The notes beneath the pieces were generated by a model. The model was given only the letters and a program-made list of their open reading frames with translations, did no database searches and was not told the origin of the DNA. Source: an uncultured Rothia sp. (GTDB lineage: Bacteria; Actinomycetota; Actinomycetes; Actinomycetales; Micrococcaceae). From it: a DNA stretch of 64,000 nt. The stretch lies in assembly GCF_916715725.1 (NCBI RefSeq), contig NZ_CAKAPD010000013.1:3038-67037 (forward strand). The letters run 5' to 3'. The first letter of the stretch is position 1; each line of letters begins with the position of its first letter. Shown here one piece after another: positions 43,160 through 51,617 of this stretch. A program made the position numbers and the translations under genes.

Positions 43160-43762
43160 TTACGCATCCTGCGTATAAGGCTCCTGCACCACCATCATCG
43201 AATCAATCGCAGAAAGCAGGTCCTGACGGTAACGGTTAAACGCATTCTCAATCAGAGGAACATCGCCACTCGCCACAGCCTCCTGAGGCGAAATCAGCGG
43301 CAGAGTCTGATACTCCTCCACCAGGCTCAATGCAATATGGGTCAACAAACGAGCACGACGTAGCGCCTCCGCATGACCCAAACCAAGAGCCTGGAACTCA
43401 TGAGCCATAGCCACCACAGGCTTCAACTCACGCGGGTGCAGAGTCAAACTCAAACGCACCACCTCAGGGCACTCACGAATCGGGTACAGCAGGGAGAACA
43501 GTGTATCGCCGCGGCGAATCATCGAAGCACGAATAGCCTCCGGATTCGGCTCAGCCTCCTCAGACATCGACTTCGGGGCACGAGCCAGAATGTAATCCGC
43601 CAACAGAATCAGAAGCTGCTGCTTATTCTTCACGTGGTAGTACAGGGCGCCGGGAGCCACGTGAAGCTCCTGAGCGAGTCGGCGCATGGAAAGGTCCGCC
43701 AAACCGTAGGTCGCCAAGACCTCGTAGGCGGTATCTAGAATCTTTTCACGGGAAAGTACCAC
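43160..43762 (-). CDS. TetR-family transcriptional regulator
   Basis: 200 residues. N-terminal helix-turn-helix with LATYGLADLSMRRLAQELHV and APGALYYHVKNKQQLLILLA, typical of TetR with a C-terminal ligand domain (about 70-200). The GTG start at 43762 has no ribosome-binding site; on the minus strand TAAAAT ends six bases before it, so it is probably leaderless. A CACCCT/AGGGTG inverted repeat covers the -10, suggesting autorepression. Target genes are not evident. Confidence 0.85.
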   Translation of the reverse strand: MVLSREKILDTAYEVLATYGLADLSMRRLAQELHVAPGALYYHVKNKQQLLILLADYILARAPKSMSEEAEPNPEAIRASMIRRGDTLFSLLYPIRECPEVVRLSLTLHPRELKPVVAMAHEFQALGLGHAEALRRARLLTHIALSLVEEYQTLPLISPQEAVASGDVPLIENAFNRYRQDLLSAIDSMMVVQEPYTQDA

Positions 43763-43779
43763 CCTTTCATTTTAGGGTG
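43760..43779. promoter_or_regulatory. Putative TetR operator over its own promoter
   Basis: CACCCT, eight bases, AGGGTG, spanning the start codon and the TAAAAT -10 box of the minus-strand TetR gene. Confidence 0.5.
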
Positions 43780-44053
43780 TTCAAATCTGTTGCGGGAGCA
43801 AGATGCACCCCACGGCAAACAAAAACCCCACAAATACGCGGTACAAGCCCAAAAAGCAATGTTGATTCTCACTCACCCGGAGCGAACGGTTCGCGTTTCA
43901 CGGGCAGATTTACCACCAAAACACTCCAGCACACGCAGAAATAGGCGGCCGCCCACGCTCTCGGCATAAAATCACGTCATAAACCGCTCAAAACCGCCAA
44001 GACAGGCAAACCTCGCGGGCGCACGCCCCAAAAACGGGTGTTTAATATTCGGT
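43763..44053. other. Intergenic between the TetR gene and the Cys-rich gene
   Basis: 291 bases with no gene. TAATAT at 44043-44048 lies five bases before the next start codon and may be its -10. Confidence 0.4.
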
Positions 44054-45004
44054 ATGAGCAATGCATTTTCTGAACTAATCGAGCGCGCCACCGCAGGCGA
44101 AGGCCTCAACCGCGAAGAAATCCACACCCTCCTCGTAGACGGTGAAGGCCAGGACTTCGCACTCATCGAGGCAGCCTCCGTCGTGCGCCGCAACGAATTC
44201 CGCAACATGATTGCGATCCACACCGAAGATGAAGCACTCGCCGACGCACTCGGCACCCGCTCCATCGCAGTAGACTCCTACGACGTGCTGGACATCTCCC
44301 GCGACATCGACTCCGAAGAACTCGCGGCAACCATCGAACGTATTGCTGAATCCTCCGCCATCGGCGTGACCGTACTGCTACCCGAAAACGCAGTACCCAT
44401 GATGCTGATGCGCGTGCTGTCCATCCTGCGCCTGGCGGCACCCGCCAAGGTCATTCACCTGCCCGAAGGCTACGAGCAGTCCCTGCGCTCGCTGACCTCC
44501 CTCGCAATGCACGTGGTCAGCGCCATCACCATCACCGACGACATTGAGCAGTGGCCCATGGTCAACGAGGTGCTCAAGGCTCTGCGCCACGGTGGCATCG
44601 TTATCTCCGGTACCGGTGGACGCGACGCCCTCGCAGGTTACCTGCGCTACCTCTCCGACCTCGGCGTGGACCTCATGGGTCACCGCGATGCACGCGGCTC
44701 CGCCTGTGGCTCGGTTGACGGCGGCGGATGCGGTTGCGGTTCGGGTGGCTGCGGTAGCCACGAGGAGCCGGCACCTTCCGCTGGTGGTTGTGGCTGCGGC
44801 TCGGGCGGATGCGGTTCCTCCGCTGAAGCTCCCGCTGAGCCTCACGGTCACTCTCACGGCGGCGGTGGCTGCTGCGGTGGCCACGATGAGCCGAAGGAAG
44901 AAAAGGGTGGATGCTGCGGTGGCCACGACGAGCCCGAGCCGGTCGTCGAAGAAGCCCCCGCTGGTGGCTGTGGCTGCGGTGCTGGCGGTTGCGGATCCAA
45001 GTAA
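44054..45004 (+). CDS. Protein with a radical-SAM-like body lacking the cluster motif and a Cys/His-rich metal-binding tail
   Basis: 316 residues. Residues 1-55 (LNREEIHTLLVDGEGQDFAL, then ASVVRRNEFRNMIAIHT) resemble the N-terminal segment of BioB-like radical SAM enzymes, and the next 160 residues alternate strands and helices as in a TIM barrel. There is no CxxxCxxC, indeed no cysteine at all, before residue 219. The last 100 residues hold 14 cysteines and several histidines: three GCGCGxGGCGS units, two GGCCGGHDEP units and a HGHSHGGGG stretch. This looks like a metal store or chaperone; that is inference. No Shine-Dalgarno site; TAATAT just upstream. A strong hairpin follows it. Confidence 0.75.
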   Translation: MSNAFSELIERATAGEGLNREEIHTLLVDGEGQDFALIEAASVVRRNEFRNMIAIHTEDEALADALGTRSIAVDSYDVLDISRDIDSEELAATIERIAESSAIGVTVLLPENAVPMMLMRVLSILRLAAPAKVIHLPEGYEQSLRSLTSLAMHVVSAITITDDIEQWPMVNEVLKALRHGGIVISGTGGRDALAGYLRYLSDLGVDLMGHRDARGSACGSVDGGGCGCGSGGCGSHEEPAPSAGGCGCGSGGCGSSAEAPAEPHGHSHGGGGCCGGHDEPKEEKGGCCGGHDEPEPVVEEAPAGGCGCGAGGCGSK

Positions 45005-45252
45005 CCTGCTAGGGGTTCTTGCCCCAAGCTTTATATTCCAAATATAGAATTTTCCCCTGAATAACCTGCTGAAAAGTAAGGATATTCAGGGGAAACTCTA
45101 TATTCCGTAAAGGGTATTAGGCTCAGAGGTAAACAATTCCAGAATAAACGCTACAGAACCCCCATATCCGAAAAACGGAATGAACCCCTCCGGTAGAGTA
45201 GAAAGACGTAGCCGACTAATCCTAGCCGCGCGAAAGGAACAACACCGGACCA
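45005..45252. other. Intergenic with a long inverted repeat
   Basis: No gene. Dominated by the hairpin at 45041-45104; the antiporter promoter presumably lies after it. Confidence 0.5.
45041..45104 (+). terminator. Long near-perfect inverted repeat after the Cys-rich gene
   Basis: Arms AATATAGAATTTTCCCCTGA(ATA) and TATTCAGGGGAAACTCTATA(TT) pair over about 22 bases with one bulge; loop about 19 bases. No U-run; a related half-sequence occurs at 31843. Confidence 0.6.
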
Positions 45253-46995
45253 ATGCTTTACCTCTCCGTTATTGTCATCATCCTGCTCGCGACCGTATTC
45301 ATGGTCAGCGTCGGTGATCGACTCAACCTGCCCTGGCCGGTCATGATGACCCTGCTCGGCGCTGCCGCGCTCTTCATCCCCAACCGACCGGACATCACCA
45401 TCGACAGCGACATCATCCTGCCAATCTTCCTTCCGCCGCTACTGTGGGCCATCGGCGTTAAATTCTCCTGGGGTACTCTGCGTCGCCGCTGGAAATCCGT
45501 ACTTCTCTACTCGGTCCTACTCACCACCGTCTCAGCCCTGGCGATTGCCGGCGCAGCCATGTGGTGGGTGCCCGGCATGACCATCGCCGTCGCCCTCGCT
45601 GTGGGTGCCGCAGTCTCCCCGCCCGACCCCGTCGCCGTGGAGGCAGTTGCTGAGCCCGTCGGCATCCCCCGACGACTCATCGGCACCCTGCAGACCGAAG
45701 GTAGCTTCAACGACGCTATCGCAATCGTGCTCTTCCACGCCGCAATCCACTCCATGACCAGCGGCCACCACATCGAGCCGCTCTCGGTTGCCAAAGACTT
45801 CGTGCTCGGCTCGATCCTGGCGGTCATTATTGGTTACATCTTCGGCTGGCTCGGCGGCTACGTACGCCAGCGCGCCCACGACGTGGTCACCAGCAACGCC
45901 GTGACCCTCGTGATTCCCTTCGGCGCATACCTCGCTGCTGAAAGCGTGCACGCCTCCGGCGTTATTGCCGTGGTCATCGGCGCTATCCAGTTCACCAGCA
46001 CCAAGTACATGGCGGCACTCGAAGCGGAAGAACGCCTCTCCTCCACCTCCTTCTGGCAGATCATTGAGCTGCTCATGACCGGTGTCGCCTTCGGCCTCAT
46101 CGGCCTGCAGGCAAGTAGCATCATCGCCACCGCCGATCCCTCTCGTATCGCCGGCCTCTTCGGCAACGGCGCCATGGTCGCACTGGTTGCCATCCTGGTG
46201 CGCCTCATTTGGTTCACCATCGTCTGGCTCGCAGGGCGCAAGAACCCCATCCACGAGGGTGCCCCCGAAAGCTTCGCCGAAGTTATCGTCATGACCTGGT
46301 CCGGCATGCGCGGCCTCGTGACCCTGATTCTTGCCCTGTCCATCCCCGTGGTCAACGGCACCGAACAGGTACGCCAGGACGCCATCGTCATGATGCTCTC
46401 CGTACTCTTCTTCACCCTCGTGCTGCCCGGCCTGACCCTGCCCATGCTCGTGAAGGTCCTTGGCGTGCGGGCTAACCACGAAGAAGAAACCGCCGTACCC
46501 GAACTGCTCAAGATTGCGCAGGTCGCAGCCCTCGAGGCGCTGCAGGCAGAAGCGAAGGCAACCACCGACCCTGAGACCTATGCCCGCGTGAAGGAAATGT
46601 GCTCCGCCATTACCCGCCGCGACGAAATCAGCGAGGCACTGCCCGAAGAATACAAGCAGCACATGGAGAAGCTTAAGGGCAAGAGGAACGACTTCGTGCG
46701 CCTGCGCGATGCCGCCCTCGTCGCCGCGCAGAACGAGGTTATTTCTGCTCAGGACCGCTACGACTCCCACGACGTGACCCGCGTGGTGCGTAAGCTGGAC
46801 ATCCTGGCGCAGGCAGAAAGCATCCGCTCCTCCGGCATGTTCATTCTTCCCGCCATGACAGCCGGCGCGGTCGCTATGGAACGCTACAACCTCTGGAAGA
46901 AACACCAGGGCACCCTGAGCACCCGCGCAATCCCTGTGGTTGAGAACGCGCCCGCCTCGCCCCTGGTCACCAACGAGGTAACCCCCAAGTCCTAG
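45253..46995 (+). CDS. Na+/H+ antiporter, CPA1 (NhaP/NHE) family
   Basis: 580 residues. About 12 transmembrane segments over residues 1-400, with PPDPVAVEAVAEPVGIP and SFNDAIAIVLFHAAIH, the CPA1 ion-binding ND pair, and MTWSGMRGLVTLILALSIP. The cytosolic C-terminal part (about 410-580) is helical and charged. It exchanges sodium or potassium for protons, for pH and salt balance. ATG with GAAAGGA upstream. Confidence 0.92.
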   Translation: MLYLSVIVIILLATVFMVSVGDRLNLPWPVMMTLLGAAALFIPNRPDITIDSDIILPIFLPPLLWAIGVKFSWGTLRRRWKSVLLYSVLLTTVSALAIAGAAMWWVPGMTIAVALAVGAAVSPPDPVAVEAVAEPVGIPRRLIGTLQTEGSFNDAIAIVLFHAAIHSMTSGHHIEPLSVAKDFVLGSILAVIIGYIFGWLGGYVRQRAHDVVTSNAVTLVIPFGAYLAAESVHASGVIAVVIGAIQFTSTKYMAALEAEERLSSTSFWQIIELLMTGVAFGLIGLQASSIIATADPSRIAGLFGNGAMVALVAILVRLIWFTIVWLAGRKNPIHEGAPESFAEVIVMTWSGMRGLVTLILALSIPVVNGTEQVRQDAIVMMLSVLFFTLVLPGLTLPMLVKVLGVRANHEEETAVPELLKIAQVAALEALQAEAKATTDPETYARVKEMCSAITRRDEISEALPEEYKQHMEKLKGKRNDFVRLRDAALVAAQNEVISAQDRYDSHDVTRVVRKLDILAQAESIRSSGMFILPAMTAGAVAMERYNLWKKHQGTLSTRAIPVVENAPASPLVTNEVTPKS

Positions 46996-47193
46996 TCGGG
47001 ACTTGCACCGCGTGCACGAACGCTACGTTTCTGCCCCTGCCTACGCCACCGAGATAAGCCCGCTGGTCTTTAGCTCACAGGCGATAGACAAGGGCAGAAG
47101 CAGATTAAGCCTCAACTATCACCTAAAATGAGACAGGAAACGTAGTGACCGTACGTTAGCTCTCTCAAACTCACGAACACATTGAAAGTAGAC

Positions 47194-47706
47194 ATGGATT
47201 TCAAGACTCTCTCGCCTGCGTACCTGACCTCCCTCGGCGTGATTTTTTGCGGCGCGCTCTTGATCGGAACCTCCAACCCCTGGCTCCTGTGGCTCGGCTG
47301 GATCCTTCTGATTCTTGCGTTGGGTCTGAACGTCCTTGCCTTTGTGCTGTCCGTGGGCAAGGCGAAGGGCGACCCGACCCCCGCACTGGTTGCCAACCTG
47401 GACGGCATCGAGTCCTCCGTGGAGAACCGTATCCGCGAGCGCTCGGAGCACCGCCGTGAAGAGCGTGAAGCCGCCGAACACGAGGCAGTCGAGCACGATG
47501 CTGCGGCGCAGGCTAACCAGGAAGTAGCTCCCGCTGAGGCTGCTGAAACCGTTGAGGCGACCGAGCCTGCTGAAACTGCAGAGGTCCGCGAGGAAGAGCC
47601 CACCGAATCTCAGCCGATTGTTGATCGTGCCCCCGGCCGTATGAGCGTTCTGCCCTCGCGTCCCCGTTCGGGTCGTGCCCCCAAGCCCCGCTCCAACGCA
47701 CGCTAG
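47194..47706 (+). CDS. SPAYL-type small membrane protein with acidic tail, copy 1
   Basis: 170 residues from ATG 47194 behind TTGAAAGTAG; an upstream TTG at 47182 is possible. Starts MDFKTLSPAYLTSLGVIFCG with two transmembrane helices (about 8-26 and 30-52), then a Glu/Ala-rich tail ending in an Arg/Pro-rich segment. Paralogous to the next gene, with the same SPAYL N-terminus. Function unknown. Confidence 0.65.
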   Translation: MDFKTLSPAYLTSLGVIFCGALLIGTSNPWLLWLGWILLILALGLNVLAFVLSVGKAKGDPTPALVANLDGIESSVENRIRERSEHRREEREAAEHEAVEHDAAAQANQEVAPAEAAETVEATEPAETAEVREEEPTESQPIVDRAPGRMSVLPSRPRSGRAPKPRSNAR

Positions 47707-47717
47707 GTAGGTCGGTA

Positions 47718-48065
47718 GTGAATACGAAGTTTTTGCTTTCCCCGGCGTACCTGGTTTCTGTTGCCCTGATGCTTTCCGGTGCGGTGCTTTCCGGTGGTCG
47801 GTTCATGCTGATCGGCTGGATTCTGTGCATTGTGGGTGTCTGCTTGAACGCCATGACCCTGGTGGTGCTGACGAATCGTGAGCAGCTGTACACCATGGAG
47901 GCGAAGGCTGCCCGAGGTACCCGCCGCGGCTTTGATGACCGCCCCGCTGTGGTGCAGCGATTGGACGAGGCTCCGGCTACTGACAGTGCAGACGAAGGAT
48001 CTGCGGAGTCCGTCGAGGAAGCCGCAGAAGAGCCTGCTGAAGCACTCGCACAGAAGGCCAACTAG
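47718..48065 (+). CDS. SPAYL-type small membrane protein with acidic tail, copy 2
   Basis: 115 residues from GTG 47718. MNTKFLLSPAYLVSVALMLS and GWILCIVGVCLNAMTLVVL give two helices laid out as in copy 1; tail is acidic (SADEGSAESVEEAAEEPAEA). Eleven bases separate it from copy 1, so they are probably co-transcribed and act together. Confidence 0.65.
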   Translation: MNTKFLLSPAYLVSVALMLSGAVLSGGRFMLIGWILCIVGVCLNAMTLVVLTNREQLYTMEAKAARGTRRGFDDRPAVVQRLDEAPATDSADEGSAESVEEAAEEPAEALAQKAN

Positions 48066-48120
48066 GGTGTAACCCCTAAGACGTAAAAGACCCCCCCCGC
48101 AGAGGGTATCTGACGTGAAT

Positions 48121-48166
48121 AAAAGACCGTAACCGCCCCCGTACAGGGGAGTGGTTACGGTCTTTT
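48121..48166. terminator. Bidirectional terminator
   Basis: AAAAGACCGTAACC ... GGTTACGGTCTTTT with an inner CCCC/GGGG pairing; between convergent genes (48065 and 48248). Confidence 0.9.
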
Positions 48167-48247
48167 GGGTGCCTGAACGCTCACCTCGACTAACACTCGT
48201 CGAATACTTTTGTCTTTTGGGGAGGAGGGGCGAGCGCAGCGGGGTCT

Positions 48248-48751
48248 TTAGCGTTGGGTACCCAGCTTCTGCGCCGCGAAATCCGCGTACTCCTGCACAT
48301 GCGCGCGAGCCTGCTTGGTCAGCGCCTTATTCTCCTCCAGGATGCGCGCCGACTGCGCCGCCATCAGCTCCAGGTACTGGCGGTCGCGGGTCTTCTTCCA
48401 CGCGGTGCGTGCCGCCTCCAGCTCCGCGAAATCGTTGAGAGCCTGACGCTGCATCGTGTAGCGGACCCACATGAGCACCAGAATCAGCACCAGCGGAATG
48501 AGGCACGCCCAGCTCTGCCACAGCCCGTACAGTGCCGCCGCAATGGCGCCCAAAACAATCAGCACCGGGGAGATGGAGACGATGGGGGAGTCCGGGCGGT
48601 TCTTCTGATTCTTCACGAGTGATTCACGCGCCATAGCGCGGAAGGTGTCAGAGAAGCTGGACGGGTCGTACGACTGGGCAGAATCGGCCTGCGGGCTCTT
48701 CTGTGACTGATTTTTGCCGGGCTGGTTCTTTGGGGGTTGAGCGGGGCACAT
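48248..48751 (-). CDS. Two-helix membrane protein, unknown function
   Basis: 167 residues from ATG 48751 with GTGAGG upstream. The first 55 residues are polar (Pro/Gln/Ser). Two adjacent helices (about 70-110: VLIVLGAIAAALYGLWQSWA, LIPLVLILVLMWVRYTMQ) are followed by a charged helical tail. No family recognised. Confidence 0.65.
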   Translation of the reverse strand: MCPAQPPKNQPGKNQSQKSPQADSAQSYDPSSFSDTFRAMARESLVKNQKNRPDSPIVSISPVLIVLGAIAAALYGLWQSWACLIPLVLILVLMWVRYTMQRQALNDFAELEAARTAWKKTRDRQYLELMAAQSARILEENKALTKQARAHVQEYADFAAQKLGTQR

Positions 48752-48793
48752 AGAAACCTCACGGGGATACACGGGGAGTAACGGGAAAGCGGG

Positions 48794-48809
48794 TGTTTCA
48801 CGTGAAACG
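48794..48809. promoter_or_regulatory. parS: parS-like site 7 (one mismatch)
   Basis: TGTTTCACGTGAAACG, last base G instead of A; upstream of the two-helix membrane protein gene, 27 kb to the right of oriC. Confidence 0.75.
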
Positions 48810-48922
48810 GGGGAGTAGGCAGCGAGTACGCGCGAGAGACGTGGCGAGTCCGCGGAGGCGACTGATAGGCTGAGCGCTCGCCGCGCCTGAACGCCGCCTC
48901 GGCAGCTTCTACAGGGAATCTT

Positions 48923-49696
48923 CTACAGGGAAGCCTCAATAAACTCGTACGCCTTATCCACACAATCGGTGGTGACAGCCTTAACCTCGTCGGGGGAGTA
49001 GCTGAACGACGCCGAACGGTCAGCGTAGCGGTGCATGTCGATATCGTTCCACGAATCACCAATCGTATGCACCTCATAGGAGCTACCCGGATGCTCCGAC
49101 TGCAGGTACTCCACCAGATGCTGCAGACCGGTGCCCTTCGTGCAGGCGGGCGGCACAATATCCAGGAAGTCCTGGTTCTTGTGGCAGTCCACCGAATTAC
49201 CAAAACGCTCTAGAATCCAGGTGTACGCCGCCTCGCGGACCTGCGCATCCGGAATCCACAGGGGTACGCCCACGTACTCGTGGTTCTGCAGGTCATCAGC
49301 CGGCAGGGGAGTGAACTCCGGCAGAATATTCGTCGACGAACCCACCCGGTCGCAGAGGCTGTAATCGTTATCCAGGGTGGTCGCGAACAGTGCCACGCCG
49401 TCCACGGTGCTGAAATGCTCGTAGCACGCCTGCACAACACTCACCGGAAGAGGCTGATGGTAAATCACCCGGTACTTCCGGTCGGTAATCACCGCACCCG
49501 TGTACAGCACGTGGTAGTCAAAGCGGATGGCGGTCGGGTTCAACGCCAGCTGAGTAGCAAAAATGCTCTTGCCCGTGCACGAGACCGCCAGGTTACCCTC
49601 CGCCTGCCAGCGGGCAATCGCCTGCTCATTGGCAGGCTCTACGGCGCGGTTAAACAGGATCGTGCCGTCCAGGTCGAAAGCCATCAACTTGGTCAT
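48923..49696 (-). CDS. HAD-superfamily hydrolase (Cof-type)
   Basis: 257 residues from ATG 49696 behind AAGGAG. Motif I is KLMAFDLDGTILFNRAVEPA, the threonine motif is NLAVSCTGKS, and the final metal site is GDSWNDIDMHRYADRS. This is the cap-containing Cof type that dephosphorylates sugar phosphates or cofactors. It sits next to the mannose PTS operon, so a sugar-phosphate substrate is plausible. Confidence 0.88.
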   Translation of the reverse strand: MTKLMAFDLDGTILFNRAVEPANEQAIARWQAEGNLAVSCTGKSIFATQLALNPTAIRFDYHVLYTGAVITDRKYRVIYHQPLPVSVVQACYEHFSTVDGVALFATTLDNDYSLCDRVGSSTNILPEFTPLPADDLQNHEYVGVPLWIPDAQVREAAYTWILERFGNSVDCHKNQDFLDIVPPACTKGTGLQHLVEYLQSEHPGSSYEVHTIGDSWNDIDMHRYADRSASFSYSPDEVKAVTTDCVDKAYEFIEASL

Positions 49697-49770
49697 AGAA
49701 ACTCCTTCGCGGGAGGGCTGCATTGCCGCGAATTGTGCGCCGCAACCGATAGAAAACGCCCATGAAAAAC

Positions 49771-49812
49771 GGGGGTGCCGCCGGTACTTTTAAGTGTACC
49801 GACCGCACCCCC
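49771..49812 (-). terminator. Terminator of the mannose-PTS operon
   Basis: GGGGGTGCCGCCGGTAC / GTACCGACCGCACCCCC (two mismatches) with an eight-base loop; T-run on the minus strand (AAAAAC before it on the plus strand). Confidence 0.85.
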
Positions 49813-49881
49813 ACCACTTGAGATATAGCCCCTGAATCTCACGCCTTCACTGAAGGGTGAAAGGGCTCATCCCTCATATTT

Positions 49882-50736
49882 TTAGAGAGCCAGGAAGCCC
49901 AGGTACGAACCGAGGATACCCACGGCAAACAGAGCGAAAATCAACCAGATAGCGTTGACCTTCTTCTTCAGCAGCCACATGCACAGGAAGCACAGACCCA
50001 GCGACGCAAGGCCCGGTAGCAGATCGTTCAGCACCGACTGAACGGTCACATCCACCATCGCGCCAGCCTGGTTCTTGTAGCTGGTTAGCGGCAACGGAAT
50101 GTTCACGCTCGTCCAGCGGTACACCAGTGCACCCATCACGAACAGACCCATCACGGACGCGCCCTGAGTGATCTTCTGCAGGGTGTTACCGCCCGCCTCA
50201 GTCACAATCTGGGTACCCTTCTCGTAACCGTACTTGAAGCCGTACCAGCGGGTCGCCCAGCGAATTGCGGTCAGGCCGAAGAAGAACAGCAGCGGGCCCA
50301 GAATATTACCGGTCACCGCCAGGGACGCACCCAGAGCAGCCAGCACAATACGTGCGGTACCCCAGTAAATCGGGTCGCCCACACCAGCCAGCGGGCCCAT
50401 CAGACCCACCTTCACGTTGGTGATAGCGGCCTCGTCAATGTCCTTACCGGCTGCCTTCTCGCGCTCCATCGCAGCGGTCACACCCATAATCGAGGATGCA
50501 ACCCACGGCTGGGTGTTGAAGAACTCCAGGTGGCGGGTTAGCGCCTCCGCCTGGTCTTCCTTCTTGGTGTAGAAGCGCTTAATCGCCGGAATCATGGAAA
50601 CCGCGAAACCGATGGACTGCATACGCTCAAAGTTGAACGAACCAAGCAGGAAAGTGGAGCGGATGTAGGTTTCGACCTTATCGCGCTGGGTGAGCTCGGG
50701 AACTTCAACGAGCTCGACGTTCTTGTTCTCAGTCAT
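49882..50736 (-). CDS. manZ: PTS mannose/fructose/sorbose family, IID component
   Basis: 284 residues. RSTFLLGSFNFERMQSIGFA and NVKVGLMGPLAGVGDPIYWG are the IID signatures; helices in the C-terminal part cross the membrane. It makes the sugar channel together with IIC. Follows manY by 11 bases, with an AGGAGC site. Confidence 0.94.
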   Translation of the reverse strand: MTENKNVELVEVPELTQRDKVETYIRSTFLLGSFNFERMQSIGFAVSMIPAIKRFYTKKEDQAEALTRHLEFFNTQPWVASSIMGVTAAMEREKAAGKDIDEAAITNVKVGLMGPLAGVGDPIYWGTARIVLAALGASLAVTGNILGPLLFFFGLTAIRWATRWYGFKYGYEKGTQIVTEAGGNTLQKITQGASVMGLFVMGALVYRWTSVNIPLPLTSYKNQAGAMVDVTVQSVLNDLLPGLASLGLCFLCMWLLKKKVNAIWLIFALFAVGILGSYLGFLAL

Positions 50737-50747
50737 GATGATGCTCC

Positions 50748-51617
50748 TTACTCGAGCTCGTTATCGAGGTCGTTTGCTGCGGCTGCCGGTGCTACGGCGG
50801 GTGCCTCGCTCTTATGGAAGAGCGGGTTCAGCTGGGTGTACAGCAGACCCAGGCAGGCGCCCACAATACCGATAGCAACCAGGTTGAACTGTGCCTGACC
50901 GGACAGGGTTGCGACGAGGTCCTTCGCGCCCTCGGTGCCAGCAATCGAAATCGACTGGGTTGCCGGGATAGCGGCAGCGGCAATGAAGCCGAGGAAGAAG
51001 AAGGGCATGAGAGCCTTCGAACGCATCATGTTGATGACCATTGCGAAACCGACCACGGTAATCATGCCACCGGCGATACGCAGGCCAACGGTTACCTCGG
51101 TGGGAATCATGTTCAGCAGGCGGGTCAGCTCTTCGGAGCTAATCAGCGCCACAATAGCGGTCGGGATAGCCACACGCAGACCCTGCAGAGCCATACCGCT
51201 AATGTGCATCAACTCAATACCGCGGAAGTTCGCGGTTTTCGCGAAATTATCAGCCTGATGCTGGAAGAACACCGTAATGGTACGGACGAAAATGGTCAGA
51301 ACCTGACCTGCCGCAGCCAGCGGCACAGCAATAGCAATACCGGTGGTGATGTCCTGGTGACCCTGAATCACAACAACAGCGGAGATGGTGGATGCCAGAG
51401 CCGAGTCGGGAGCCATCGCGGCACCGACGTTCATCCAGCCCAGGGCGATGAGCTCCAGTGCGCCACCGAGCATAATGCCGGTAGTCGGGTCACCCAGCGC
51501 AAAACCCATCAGGGTACAAGCAACCAGGGGGCGGTGGAACTGACGCTCGTCCACCACGGATGCGACGCCCGCAATGAACGCCACGAGAACAACGAGAATA
51601 AACGTCAGGGCGCTCAT
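50748..51617 (-). CDS. manY: PTS mannose/fructose/sorbose family, IIC component
   Basis: 289 residues. Starts MSALTFILVVLVAFIAGVAS; the GDPTTGIMLGGALELIALGW block is typical of mannose-family IIC. About eight hydrophobic segments. Its ATG overlaps the end of manX by four bases, implying coupling. C-terminal tail is acidic and Ala-rich. Confidence 0.94.
   Translation of the reverse strand: MSALTFILVVLVAFIAGVASVVDERQFHRPLVACTLMGFALGDPTTGIMLGGALELIALGWMNVGAAMAPDSALASTISAVVVIQGHQDITTGIAIAVPLAAAGQVLTIFVRTITVFFQHQADNFAKTANFRGIELMHISGMALQGLRVAIPTAIVALISSEELTRLLNMIPTEVTVGLRIAGGMITVVGFAMVINMMRSKALMPFFFLGFIAAAAIPATQSISIAGTEGAKDLVATLSGQAQFNLVAIGIVGACLGLLYTQLNPLFHKSEAPAVAPAAAANDLDNELE

Noticed and set aside
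44695..45003. Repeated DNA that could suggest a CRISPR array
   Set aside because: It is in-frame coding for Gly/Cys repeats with no spacers of fixed length.
45532..46905. A 457-codon minus-strand frame over the antiporter gene
   Set aside because: His/Gly/Asp-rich composition typical of a shadow; the antiporter frame has clear helices and motifs.
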